Shown: piece after piece, positions 35,086-43,724 of the stretch | How positions within the stretch are numbered: position 1 is the first letter of the stretch | Layout of the letters: the number at the start of each line of letters is the position of its first letter | Origin: an uncultured Gammaproteobacteria bacterium | GTDB taxonomy: Bacteria > Pseudomonadota > Gammaproteobacteria > Steroidobacterales > UBA11654 | Direction: 5' to 3' | Assembly (NCBI GenBank): GCA_902595845.1 | Contig: CACJRN010000011.1 | Location: 1-48,474, forward strand | DNA: 48,474 bases | Translations under genes and position numbers: made by a program | Notes under the pieces: model-generated | Seen by the model: only the letters and a program-made list of their open reading frames with translations | What the model was told of the DNA's origin: nothing | Database searches by the model: none

Positions 35086-35810
35086 AGAGAAAATTAAAAG
35101 TTATTTTGCTACCAGTATTGATTCTCATCAGTGGCTGCTCTTACCAAGGGCCATTGGCACCGGATGATTCAGACCCATATGAAAAGACCAACAGAGGTAT
35201 CTTTGAATTCAATGAAGATCTGGATAAAGCAGTCCTTGAGCCTGTCGCAGATGGTTATGATGTAATCATCCCAGAGCCTGTTCAATCTGGTTTTATTAAT
35301 TTTTTTAACAATGCTGAATATCCGATTACCATTGTCAATCTTCTGCTTCAAGGAAAACCTTTGGAATCTATAGAAGGCTTATTCAGATTCACCATCAATA
35401 GCACAATTGGGTTACTGGGCATCTTGGATCCTGCCTCCAAAATGGGCTTGAATGCAAATGACGAAGATTTTGCACAAACCCTTGGTGTATGGGGAGTTGA
35501 TCAAGGTTCTTACATCATGACCCCGTTTTTAGGTCCATATACTGTTCGTCATGGTTTTGGTGATTTGATAGATAATGTTTTCAACCCAATCAGCTACATA
35601 GACAATGGTGTTTCGAGATATGGGCTTAAAATCATAGATAAAATTCAAGAGCGTTCAGATTTATCTGCACTAGAGGACGAGCTTTATGGATCATATGATC
35701 CTTACCAGTATCTGAGAGATTCCTATATACAAAACAGAAATTATAAAATGAATAATGGTGTTACTGAGGAAGTTGACGAGTTCGCAGATATAGACTTTGA
35801 GGATTTTTAG
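35082..35810 (+). CDS. mlaA: Phospholipid-removing lipoprotein MlaA (VacJ)
   Basis: An outer-membrane lipoprotein that takes mislocalised phospholipids from the outer leaflet and passes them to MlaC. The lipobox is LISGC (C19). Then come DPYEKTNRGIFEFNEDLDKAV-type features (DPYEKTNRGIF), the amphipathic helices around INSTIGLLGILDPASKMGL, and GPYTVRHGFGDLID. It has 242 aa with an acidic tail. It overlaps bepA upstream and meets mlaC tail to tail (4 nt overlap). The inner-membrane MlaFEDB genes are not in this window. Confidence 0.95.
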   Translation: MKRKLKVILLPVLILISGCSYQGPLAPDDSDPYEKTNRGIFEFNEDLDKAVLEPVADGYDVIIPEPVQSGFINFFNNAEYPITIVNLLLQGKPLESIEGLFRFTINSTIGLLGILDPASKMGLNANDEDFAQTLGVWGVDQGSYIMTPFLGPYTVRHGFGDLIDNVFNPISYIDNGVSRYGLKIIDKIQERSDLSALEDELYGSYDPYQYLRDSYIQNRNYKMNNGVTEEVDEFADIDFEDF

Positions 35811-36406
35811 TTTTCTGATTCCAAGCGCTGAATCACAGCATCAATTCCAATTGCATTGATTTCAGCATCAAACTGATTTCTGTAATTTTTGATGTAAGAA
35901 ACGCCTTCAATGCGAACATCAAAAAACCTCCAACCATCTCTAAACAGACCAAAACTGAAATTCATGGGTATGATTTCACCTTGATATAACACCTCAGACT
36001 TGACCGTTAGTTTTTTCGTTTGATCAGTGATATCTTCGATTGGTAAGACCTCGATGTTGCTGACATCAAAATTGAGCAAAGTGAGTGCGTATGATTTAAC
36101 CAAAGATTGATAAAGCCCTTCTGTAAATCGAGATCTCTGATCACTAGTTGTCTTTCCCCAATGCTTGTTTAGTACCAATCTCCCAGCATACTGTTTTTGA
36201 AAATAAGGTGACAGTGTGGAATCAATAATTGAATAGAGCTCTTCTTTATTGTCTTCGAGTCTTTTTTTATTTTCTTGATCACCCAGTTGATCATTCATAC
36301 TGTTAATCGATGTTGTAATCATTTCATTAGGTAAAAGACTTGAATCAGCAAAGCTGACACTCGGCATTGAAATGAATGCTAGGAGCAAAAGAATATTTTT
36401 AATCAT
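35807..36406 (-). CDS. mlaC: Periplasmic phospholipid-binding protein MlaC
   Basis: An ABC phospholipid-shuttle periplasmic component (Ttg2D family), about 199 aa. The signal peptide is IKNILLLLAFISMPSVSFA, so the start is the ATG at 36406; the open frame reaches 36520 but overlaps the aldolase gene. Typical features are a YFQKQYAGRLVLNKHW segment and FFDVRIEGVSYIKNYRNQF near the C-terminus (GVSYIKNYR). It follows the aldolase gene by 13 nt and converges on mlaA, an unusual split of the Mla genes. Confidence 0.9.
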   Translation of the reverse strand: MIKNILLLLAFISMPSVSFADSSLLPNEMITTSINSMNDQLGDQENKKRLEDNKEELYSIIDSTLSPYFQKQYAGRLVLNKHWGKTTSDQRSRFTEGLYQSLVKSYALTLLNFDVSNIEVLPIEDITDQTKKLTVKSEVLYQGEIIPMNFSFGLFRDGWRFFDVRIEGVSYIKNYRNQFDAEINAIGIDAVIQRLESEN

Positions 36407-36419
36407 AGATCTAAGAAAC

Positions 36420-37436
36420 TTATGCTTCTTCCATTTGAGGATGGTAATTTCCTGTTCTGGCCAGACTATTAAGCCTTGAGCGTTTAATGAAAGCCTCTTG
36501 AGCTGCCTCAATATTTCCATCCACTCCAGACCATACCTTCAGTGGTTCAGCCTGTAGGGCTCTGCCATAGGAGAATGTTAACTGCCAAGGATGTGGGCCC
36601 ATTTCATTCATCGAGCTCAAATGTGCTGTCGCTTCTTCCGAGGTTTGACCTCCGGATAAGAATGCGATACCAGGAACTTCATCAGGAACATTTTCAGATA
36701 AGCATTTCACGGTTGCACTTGCCACAGTGGGAATATCTGCTCTATTGGCAGCATCCATCCCTGAAATAACCATGTTTGGCTTGAGTACAATCCCATTTAA
36801 AGCAACTTGTTGATTATTTAATTCGGCAAAAACTTCTTGCAAAACTTCTGATGTAACATCAAAGCATCTATCGATATCATGAGTTCCATCCATCAGAACT
36901 TCAGGCTCTACAATTGGAACGATCTGTGCTTGCTGACAGAGTGCGGCATATCTTGCCAATGCATGAGCATTCAGTCTGATGCAATTTTTTGATGGCAGAT
37001 CATCTGAGATGCTAATAACGGCTCTCCATTTTGCGAATCGTGCACCAAGCTCGTAATACTCATCCAATCTTTCATCTAGCCCATCCAATCCCTCTGTAAC
37101 GGTTTCTCCATCACAAAAAGGGATGCCTTTAACGCCTTTATCCACTTTGATGCCTGGAACAATCCCAAGAGACGTGAGATGCTCTGCAAATGGTGTTCCA
37201 TCATTAGTCGATTGTCTGATGGTTTCATCAAATAAAATAACACCACTTATATACTCTGAAACATTCGGGCTCGTGAAAAGTAAATTGCGATAGATTTGCC
37301 TATTGCTTTCAGTTGACTCTGTATCAATTGAGGCAAATCGTTTTCCAATAGTTGGCGTGCTTTCGTCCGCAGCAAGTATCCCCTTGTTGGGAGCAACCAT
37401 TGATTGTGCTATTGAGTTCAATGAACTTAGATCCAT
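36420..37436 (-). CDS. Class I fructose-bisphosphate aldolase
   Basis: A Schiff-base aldolase of the eukaryote-like class I family, 338 aa, cleaving fructose-1,6-bisphosphate in glycolysis/gluconeogenesis. It opens with APNKGILAADEST. The Schiff-base lysine is K219 in VLKPNMV, E179 lies in the EPEV motif, and FLSGGQTSEEATAHL binds phosphate. Gammaproteobacteria usually have class II FbaA. It is divergent from the suf operon across 142 bp and followed closely by mlaC. Confidence 0.95.
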   Translation of the reverse strand: MDLSSLNSIAQSMVAPNKGILAADESTPTIGKRFASIDTESTESNRQIYRNLLFTSPNVSEYISGVILFDETIRQSTNDGTPFAEHLTSLGIVPGIKVDKGVKGIPFCDGETVTEGLDGLDERLDEYYELGARFAKWRAVISISDDLPSKNCIRLNAHALARYAALCQQAQIVPIVEPEVLMDGTHDIDRCFDVTSEVLQEVFAELNNQQVALNGIVLKPNMVISGMDAANRADIPTVASATVKCLSENVPDEVPGIAFLSGGQTSEEATAHLSSMNEMGPHPWQLTFSYGRALQAEPLKVWSGVDGNIEAAQEAFIKRSRLNSLARTGNYHPQMEEA

Positions 37437-37520
37437 TTTTTGTCTCCTAAATTTTACTAGTCAGATTATACATTATTGATTCCCAATCACATATCAAATT
37501 GCACCCTACTCCTATACATA

Positions 37521-37554
37521 TTGATTATGAGACTATATCGTACTAAAATAGTAC
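37521..37554 (+). promoter_or_regulatory. suf promoter with overlapping Rrf2-type operator
   Basis: TTGATT (37521-37526) and TAAAAT (37544-37549) are spaced by 17 bp. Over the -10 lies a perfect inverted repeat, GTACTA-AAA-TAGTAC (37540-37554). Position and symmetry fit autorepression of the operon by the Rrf2 regulator encoded first; the binding itself is inferred. Confidence 0.6.
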
Positions 37555-37578
37555 TATTTAAATGGGTTAAGGTATTTC

Positions 37579-38034
37579 ATGCTTAGAATAACTAAGATGA
37601 CTGATTATGCAGTCTTGATACTTGCAAATCTTGCACTGCATGATAAAAAATTGCTCACTGCGAAGGAAATCGCCAGTGAGACACATATTTCATTGCCTAC
37701 CACACAAAAGATTCTTAAAAAACTCAACCGGAAGAATCTGGTGATATCTAAGCAAGGTGCGTCCGGTGGTTATGCATTAGGAGATGAAACGAAAGATCTC
37801 TCTGTTGCTGTTTTATTAAAAAAAATTGATGGTGATCTCTCAATCACACAGTGCTCTAGTGATGACGATCAATGTCAAGTTGAGGATTTTTGTAACATTG
37901 GCAATGCTTGGCAAATGATCAATCAGAGGGTTCAATGGGCATTGAATGATATAACCCTTGGAGATTTAATACAGCCCACTCGTATTGAGCATTTTATCAG
38001 TACAAACATACCAATATCACGAGAAAACCATTGA
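37579..38034 (+). CDS. sufR: Suf-system Fe-S regulator (Rrf2/IscR family)
   Basis: A 151-aa Rrf2-family repressor. The winged helix spans about 1-65 (TDYAVLILANLA, LPTTQKILKKLNRKNLV), followed by three cysteines C92, C99 and C105 placed to bind a 2Fe-2S cluster as in IscR. It leads the sufBCDSUT operon, so it belongs with the 'SUF system Fe-S cluster assembly regulator' group and is not the cyanobacterial SufR. AAGG precedes the ATG. Confidence 0.9.
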   Translation: MLRITKMTDYAVLILANLALHDKKLLTAKEIASETHISLPTTQKILKKLNRKNLVISKQGASGGYALGDETKDLSVAVLLKKIDGDLSITQCSSDDDQCQVEDFCNIGNAWQMINQRVQWALNDITLGDLIQPTRIEHFISTNIPISRENH

Positions 38035-38060
38035 GTATATTTTGACGAAGAAAAAACCAA

Positions 38061-39515
38061 ATGAGTGATATAGATAATAAAAATAAAGAGATCAATGAGT
38101 TCCTGAATAAATCATATGAATATGGTTTTACCACGGAAATTGAATCTGAGACCATACCTCCAGGTCTGGATGAAGAGGTTGTGACACTGATTTCCAAAAT
38201 GAAAAATGAGCCAGAGTTTCTTCTTAAATGGCGATTAAAGGCATTTAATCATTGGAAGAAAATGCCTCAACCCGATTGGGCAAAGCTATCGATTGACCCA
38301 ATTGATTATCAAGCCATCTCATATTTTTCGAAACCCAAGAATGACGATGGACCAAAATCACTCGAAGAAGTGGATCCAAAGCTACTTGAGACATATGAAA
38401 AACTTGGTATTCCACTCCATGAGAGAGCTAAATTGGCAGGGGTAGCAGTTGATGCAGTATTTGATAGTGTTTCAGTGGTAACCACATTCAAAGACAAACT
38501 GGCAGAGGCAGGTGTTATCTTTTGTTCTTTCTCTGAAGCAGCGATAGATCATCCAGAACTTATTGAAAAATATCTTGGCACTGTTGTCCCCGTAAAGGAT
38601 AACTATTTCGCAGCTTTGAATTCGGCTGTTTTCTCAGACGGGACTTTTGTTTATATTCCAAAAGGTGTTAGATGCCCAATGGAGCTCTCCACTTATTTTA
38701 GAATCAATGAAGCAAAAACTGGACAGTTCGAGAGAACATTAATAGTTGCTGAAGAAGGAAGCTATGTAAGCTACCTGGAAGGTTGTACCGCTCCTATGAG
38801 GGATGAAAATCAACTACACGCAGCCGTTGTAGAGTTAGTGGCTCATAAGGATGCAGAGATAAAATACTCAACCGTTCAAAATTGGTATCCAGGTGATGAA
38901 GATGGGAAAGGCGGTATTTATAATTTCGTTACCAAACGAGGCGACTGCAAAGGAGAAAATTCAAAAATCAGTTGGACACAAATAGAAACGGGTTCCGCAA
39001 TTACTTGGAAATACCCAAGTTGCATCTTGAGAGGCGATAATTCAACAGGTGAATTCCATTCGATTGCACTCACAAACAATCTTCAACAGGCTGATACAGG
39101 AACAAAAATGATCCATCTCGGAAAGGACACCAAGAGTAAAATTATAAGCAAAGGGATCTCTGCAAAATCGTCACAAAATACTTATAGAGGACAAGTCACT
39201 ATGTCAAAAGGTGCGAAGAACTCTAGAAACTTCACACAATGTGACTCGTTGCTGATTGGAAGCAATGCTGGAGCGCATACATTCCCATCAATAGATGTAA
39301 TGAATTCATCTTCAATTCTTGAGCACGAAGCAACAACCTCTAAGATTGCAGACGAACAATTGTTCTACTGTATGCAAAGGGGAATCAGTGAGGAAGATGC
39401 CATTGGGCTAATTGTAAGCGGATTCTGCAAAGAAGTGCTCAATGAACTGCCCATGGAGTTTGCTGTAGAGGCAAGAGCATTGTTGCAAGTCAACTTAGAA
39501 GGAGCGATCGGCTAA
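38061..39515 (+). CDS. sufB: Fe-S cluster scaffold subunit SufB
   Basis: The SufBC2D scaffold core, 484 aa. Typical segments include [21 protein letters not shown] (as [17 protein letters not shown]), [19 protein letters not shown], and the catalytic Cys in [11 protein letters not shown] near the C-terminus, followed by [16 protein letters not shown]. It overlaps sufC by one base. Full length and intact. Confidence 0.97.
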   Translation: MSDIDNKNKEINEFLNKSYEYGFTTEIESETIPPGLDEEVVTLISKMKNEPEFLLKWRLKAFNHWKKMPQPDWAKLSIDPIDYQAISYFSKPKNDDGPKSLEEVDPKLLETYEKLGIPLHERAKLAGVAVDAVFDSVSVVTTFKDKLAEAGVIFCSFSEAAIDHPELIEKYLGTVVPVKDNYFAALNSAVFSDGTFVYIPKGVRCPMELSTYFRINEAKTGQFERTLIVAEEGSYVSYLEGCTAPMRDENQLHAAVVELVAHKDAEIKYSTVQNWYPGDEDGKGGIYNFVTKRGDCKGENSKISWTQIETGSAITWKYPSCILRGDNSTGEFHSIALTNNLQQADTGTKMIHLGKDTKSKIISKGISAKSSQNTYRGQVTMSKGAKNSRNFTQCDSLLIGSNAGAHTFPSIDVMNSSSILEHEATTSKIADEQLFYCMQRGISEEDAIGLIVSGFCKEVLNELPMEFAVEARALLQVNLEGAIG

Positions 39516-40267
39516 TGGCTAAAATCCTATCAATAAAAGATCTTCATGTAGATGTTGCCAGTACACCCATTATTAATGGTCTTAATCTTGAAATTGAATC
39601 TGGTGAGACACATGCCATCATGGGGCCAAATGGTTCCGGTAAAAGTACACTAGCGAAAACAATTGCAGGACATCCTGATTACAAAATTAAATCAGGAGAA
39701 ATAACTTACATGGATCATGATTTGAATGACCTTCCAATTGAAGAAAGATCCAATCTTGGTGTCTTCCTTGGCTTTCAATATCCAATTGAAATTCCTGGTC
39801 TTTCGAATACAGCTTTCTTAAAGGCTGCGATCAATGCAAAGAGAAAATACAATGGCCTTGAAGAGCTGTCTGCTAGTGATTTTCTGATTGATCTCAAAGA
39901 GAAATCAAAGATGGTTGAAATAGAGCAGAAATTTCTATCCAGAGGTGTCAATGAAGGATTTTCTGGAGGGGAAAAGAAACGCAATGAAATACTGCAAATG
40001 CTAATGCTTGAACCCACCCTCTCAATTCTTGATGAGACTGATTCAGGTCTTGATATCGATTCAATGAAAGTCGTTGCATCAGGTGTGAATGCATTTAGAA
40101 ATGAAAATACTTCATCATTGATCATCACACATTACGAGCGTCTACTTAATTACATTACTCCAGATTATGTTCATGTATTTCATAATGGTGTGATTATAAA
40201 AACGGGTGACATTCAGCTGGCTAAGGATCTTGAAAAACGAGGATACGAATGGCTTACCAATCCTTGA
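39515..40267 (+). CDS. sufC: Fe-S assembly ATPase SufC
   Basis: An ABC-type ATPase of the SufBCD complex, 250 aa. Walker A is GPNGSGKST, the SufC-type signature is FSGGEKKRNEILQM, and Walker B is LSILDETDSGLDID. It starts inside the end of sufB and its last 19 nt overlap sufD. Confidence 0.97.
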   Translation: MAKILSIKDLHVDVASTPIINGLNLEIESGETHAIMGPNGSGKSTLAKTIAGHPDYKIKSGEITYMDHDLNDLPIEERSNLGVFLGFQYPIEIPGLSNTAFLKAAINAKRKYNGLEELSASDFLIDLKEKSKMVEIEQKFLSRGVNEGFSGGEKKRNEILQMLMLEPTLSILDETDSGLDIDSMKVVASGVNAFRNENTSSLIITHYERLLNYITPDYVHVFHNGVIIKTGDIQLAKDLEKRGYEWLTNP

Positions 40268-41523
40268 ATCAAGAAAATCATATGAATGGAATCCAAAACT
40301 TCATCAAAAATGATGGCCATGATCTTCCTGACTGGATGACTCATGAAAGAGAGTCTGCGTTCAAAGAATATAAGAAGGTTTACCCTAAGTTATCAAGAAC
40401 TGCGACATGGAGAAATACAAAGCTTGATTCGATGCTGGATGCTTTTCTTGAGAAAGATTTTAAAAATCTAAATTCATCTCACAAAGACTTTGATATAAAT
40501 ACAGCTTTTGAAGATTCAATCAGAATATATTTTCATGCAGGAATGTTCTTTTGCGATGAGAAAATACCAGAATATATAAAAATCCTGAACCACCAATATT
40601 CAGAGAAGAACCGATCTATTTTCAGCATCGATAATAAATCTAAGAGACAGGCGATACCTCTTCTGCTCAATAATATTGTCAGCAGAGATGCTCTCTTAAT
40701 TGACACTGCTATGAATCAACATGTTCAAAGACTTCTGCATATTATTCATGTGCCGAATCAAAATATAAATGTCGCACCAAGAATAAATATTAATCTTGCA
40801 GAAAATAGCTCTATCAAGATTGTAGAAGAACAACTTCAATTAAATGATTCAATCATAAATCACTGTATTGATATCAATTGTGCCAAAGATTCTTCACTAG
40901 ACTATTACAAGATCAATCATCCACAAAATAATAGCCATTTGATTAACAATCTTAACCTCAATCAGGACAGCAATACTGACGTCAAAATATTCAACTTAGA
41001 TCTGGGTGCTGATTCTGCATGCTCACTGAATCATCTTAAATTGAATGGTGAAGATTCTCATGTTTCATGCTCTACCCTATTTATGCCTTCTGCTAAGCGA
41101 TCATCTCATCATAATGTTATGATTGATCATTTATCAGACAAATCCTTCAGTTCAGTAAATTTTAGAGGCGTCATTAATGATCACGCTACTGGGTCTTTTT
41201 TCGGAAAAGTTAGGGTGGCAAAAGAAAGAAGGAAAACATCGGCTTTTATGCAAAATAAAAACCTATTGCTTTCTGATCACTCCAAGATATCAACTGTACC
41301 AATCTTAGAGATTTATAATGATGATACAGAATGCTCTCACAGCGCGACATCGGGATCACTTGATAAAGAGAAACTTTTTTACCTTAAAACCAGAGGCATC
41401 AATGAATATGATGCAAAAGACTTCCTAATAAAGTCTTTCATTGATGAACTAACATCTCAAATTAAATCAATAAGGATAAAAGAATATATTGATGAACTGA
41501 TTCTCAGCAATCATGAGACTTGA
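40249..41523 (+). CDS. sufD: Fe-S scaffold subunit SufD
   Basis: The SufB paralogue and partner, 424 aa. The family C-terminal core is seen in FRGVINDHATGSFFGKVRVA, then QNKNLLLSDHSKISTVPILEIYNDD, and SHSATSGSLDKEKLFYLKTRGI. The N-terminal third is divergent, as is usual. GAGG before the ATG at 40249 supports this start; an alternative ATG is at 40282. Confidence 0.93.
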   Translation: MAYQSLNQENHMNGIQNFIKNDGHDLPDWMTHERESAFKEYKKVYPKLSRTATWRNTKLDSMLDAFLEKDFKNLNSSHKDFDINTAFEDSIRIYFHAGMFFCDEKIPEYIKILNHQYSEKNRSIFSIDNKSKRQAIPLLLNNIVSRDALLIDTAMNQHVQRLLHIIHVPNQNINVAPRININLAENSSIKIVEEQLQLNDSIINHCIDINCAKDSSLDYYKINHPQNNSHLINNLNLNQDSNTDVKIFNLDLGADSACSLNHLKLNGEDSHVSCSTLFMPSAKRSSHHNVMIDHLSDKSFSSVNFRGVINDHATGSFFGKVRVAKERRKTSAFMQNKNLLLSDHSKISTVPILEIYNDDTECSHSATSGSLDKEKLFYLKTRGINEYDAKDFLIKSFIDELTSQIKSIRIKEYIDELILSNHET

Positions 41524-41527
41524 TGTT

Positions 41528-42757
41528 ATGAATACCAAGAAAAAAGAAGTATTAAATAAAATAAGAGATGAATTCCCTATATTGGATCAAAAAATCAATG
41601 GGGAAGATCTTATTTATCTCGATAACGCAGCTTCAACACAAAAACCTAAATCTGTTATCAATGCCATCAAAGACTATTATGAAAATGATCATTCTAATGT
41701 ACACAGAGGTGTTCATACTTTAAGCGTTAGAGCTACAGAAGCTTATGAAAATGCCAGAGTAAAGGTTGCAGAATTCTTAAATTCACCCAATGTGCATCAA
41801 ATCATTTTCACAAAAGGAACGACTGATTCAATCAACCTCATTGCGAGTTCTGTTACAAATCTCGTACAAAAGGATGATGAAATTCTCATAACATCAATGG
41901 AACATCACTCAAATATTGTTCCATGGCAGGAATTATGCAAGAGAACTGGTGCTGTATTAAAGGTCATTCCAATCAATAAAAATGGTGAATTATTGATCGA
42001 TGAATATGCAAATATGATCTCAAGTAGGACAAAAATCATTTCAATTGTTCACCTTTCCAATACACTCGGAACCATCAATCCAGTAGAAGATATTATCGAG
42101 ATTGCAAAATCGCATGATGTCATTACCGTCATTGATGGAGCTCAAGCAGCAGGGCATCTTCCTATTGATGTTCAAAAATTAGATTGTGATTTCTATTTAT
42201 TCTCTGGACATAAGATTTTTGGTCCTACAGGCATTGGTGTTCTCTATGGAAAAGAAAACATACTCAATGAAATTGATCCATATCAGTTTGGTGGAGAAAT
42301 GATTTTAAAAGTGACCTTTGAGGAAACGACATACAATGATCTTCCTCACAAGTTTGAAGCAGGTACTCCAAATATTGCTGGTGCTGTCGGTATAGGTGCA
42401 TCAATTGACTTTATAAATGGGCTTGATAGAGATCTTGCTCATCAACATGAGATGAGTCTTCATGATTATGCATTGGAGAAGCTAGAAGAGATTGGAGGGG
42501 TTCGAATTATTGGTAATGCGTCCAATAAATCAGCAATTATTTCTTTTGTTATTGATGGGTTGCATCCGCATGACATAGGAACAATAATCAATCAAAAAGG
42601 AATAGCAGTTCGAACTGGTCACCATTGCACCATGCCTTTGATGGACTTTTATAGCATACCAGGCACGGTCAGAGCATCGTTTAGTATTTATAACAATCAC
42701 TCAGAAGTTGATAAGTTAATCGATGCAATTAAGCTCGCAATTAAGATGCTGAAGTAA
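41528..42757 (+). CDS. sufS: Cysteine desulfurase SufS
   Basis: A group II PLP desulfurase that takes sulfur from cysteine. The N-terminus is typical (FPILDQKINGEDLIYLDNAASTQKP as two parts: FPILDQKI, YLDNAASTQKP). The PLP lysine lies in FSGHKIFGPTGIG, and the catalytic Cys is in RTGHHCTMP. About 409 aa. An ATG at 41513 is also possible; neither has a strong ribosome site, and I chose 41528 by family length. Confidence 0.95.
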   Translation: MNTKKKEVLNKIRDEFPILDQKINGEDLIYLDNAASTQKPKSVINAIKDYYENDHSNVHRGVHTLSVRATEAYENARVKVAEFLNSPNVHQIIFTKGTTDSINLIASSVTNLVQKDDEILITSMEHHSNIVPWQELCKRTGAVLKVIPINKNGELLIDEYANMISSRTKIISIVHLSNTLGTINPVEDIIEIAKSHDVITVIDGAQAAGHLPIDVQKLDCDFYLFSGHKIFGPTGIGVLYGKENILNEIDPYQFGGEMILKVTFEETTYNDLPHKFEAGTPNIAGAVGIGASIDFINGLDRDLAHQHEMSLHDYALEKLEEIGGVRIIGNASNKSAIISFVIDGLHPHDIGTIINQKGIAVRTGHHCTMPLMDFYSIPGTVRASFSIYNNHSEVDKLIDAIKLAIKMLK

Positions 42758-43170
42758 TGGTCTCTGAACTATACAAAAGAGAACTCATTGAGCTGAGTCA
42801 CAATCCTTACCATTTTGGTAAACCAAAAAAGATTTTTTCAAGTCATGAAACCTTTAACCCGCTGTGTGGTGATAAAATCACTGTTTATCAATCAATTGAC
42901 CCATCAAAGGCAATCGAGCTTTGGTTTGAGAGTGTCAGCTGTATTATATGTTCTGCCTCGGCATCAATCCTAATGAAGCATTCAGAGGGAATGGATCTAA
43001 ATGATGGACTTGAGTTTATAAAGGAAGTTCAAAATGCAATCAATGACGGTTCATTATGCAATCATAAGTTTCCAAAAGCTTTGCATTGCTTAGAAGAAAT
43101 AAATAACTACCCATCTAGAATCACTTGTGCGACATTACCATGGAAAACTGCTTTTGAATTATTGAAATGA
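42757..43170 (+). CDS. sufU: SufU-type sulfur acceptor/scaffold protein
   Basis: A 137-aa IscU/SufU-fold protein. Zinc/cluster ligands C37 and D39 lie in NPLCGDK, C62 and C65 in SCIICSASAS, and C124 in ITCATLPW. This is SufU-like rather than SufE-like, so it probably receives sulfur from SufS. It overlaps sufS and sufT by 1-4 nt. Confidence 0.88.
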   Translation: MVSELYKRELIELSHNPYHFGKPKKIFSSHETFNPLCGDKITVYQSIDPSKAIELWFESVSCIICSASASILMKHSEGMDLNDGLEFIKEVQNAINDGSLCNHKFPKALHCLEEINNYPSRITCATLPWKTAFELLK

Positions 43171-43724
43171 ATACTACAGATGAAACAAACAAGCTAATTA
43201 GCCTCTCAAGAGATTGTGAGGTGATCTCTGTGCCTTATGGTGAAAAAGAAATACTCAAAGAAGGCACTGAAGTCCAAATCATGCAGGCACTCGGTGGTTC
43301 TTATACTGTTTATACAACAGAGGGCATGTTCAGGATCAATGGCACAAATGCAGATGCAATAGGAAAGGAGGTTGAGAAACCCCCTACTCTGCCAGATAAC
43401 ATCACAGATGATGAGTTTGAAGAAAAGATTTGGGACCAAATGAAAACTGTTTTTGATCCAGAAATCCCAATCAATGTAGTTGATTTAGGTCTAATTTATG
43501 ATTGCAGGCTTGATAAGTCTGAAAACAATAACTTCGTGATTGAAGTTGACATGACGCTTACTGCTCCAGGTTGTGGAATGGCAGACGTTCTCGTAGCTGA
43601 CATACAAGAACGTATAGAAATGTTACCAAGAGTTGAATCTGTTAAGGTTGAGCTGGTTCTAGACCCACCATGGAGCATGGAAATGATGTCTGAAGCTGCC
43701 AGATTAGAAGCAGGTCTAATCTAG
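43167..43724 (+). CDS. sufT: Fe-S maturation protein SufT (DUF59/MIP18 family)
   Basis: A 185-aa protein with an N-terminal extension (about 1-75) and a C-terminal MIP18/DUF59 domain: VFDPEIPINVVDLGLIYDC (DPEIPINVVDLGLIY), MTLTAPGCGMADVLV with the conserved Cys, and VELVLDPPWSMEMMS. SufT helps mature Fe-S proteins in some bacteria. It is the last gene of the operon and overlaps the end of sppA. Confidence 0.9.
   Translation: MNTTDETNKLISLSRDCEVISVPYGEKEILKEGTEVQIMQALGGSYTVYTTEGMFRINGTNADAIGKEVEKPPTLPDNITDDEFEEKIWDQMKTVFDPEIPINVVDLGLIYDCRLDKSENNNFVIEVDMTLTAPGCGMADVLVADIQERIEMLPRVESVKVELVLDPPWSMEMMSEAARLEAGLI

Noticed and set aside
36407-36520. Longer N-terminus for MlaC
   Set aside because: It would overlap the aldolase coding end and bury the signal peptide.
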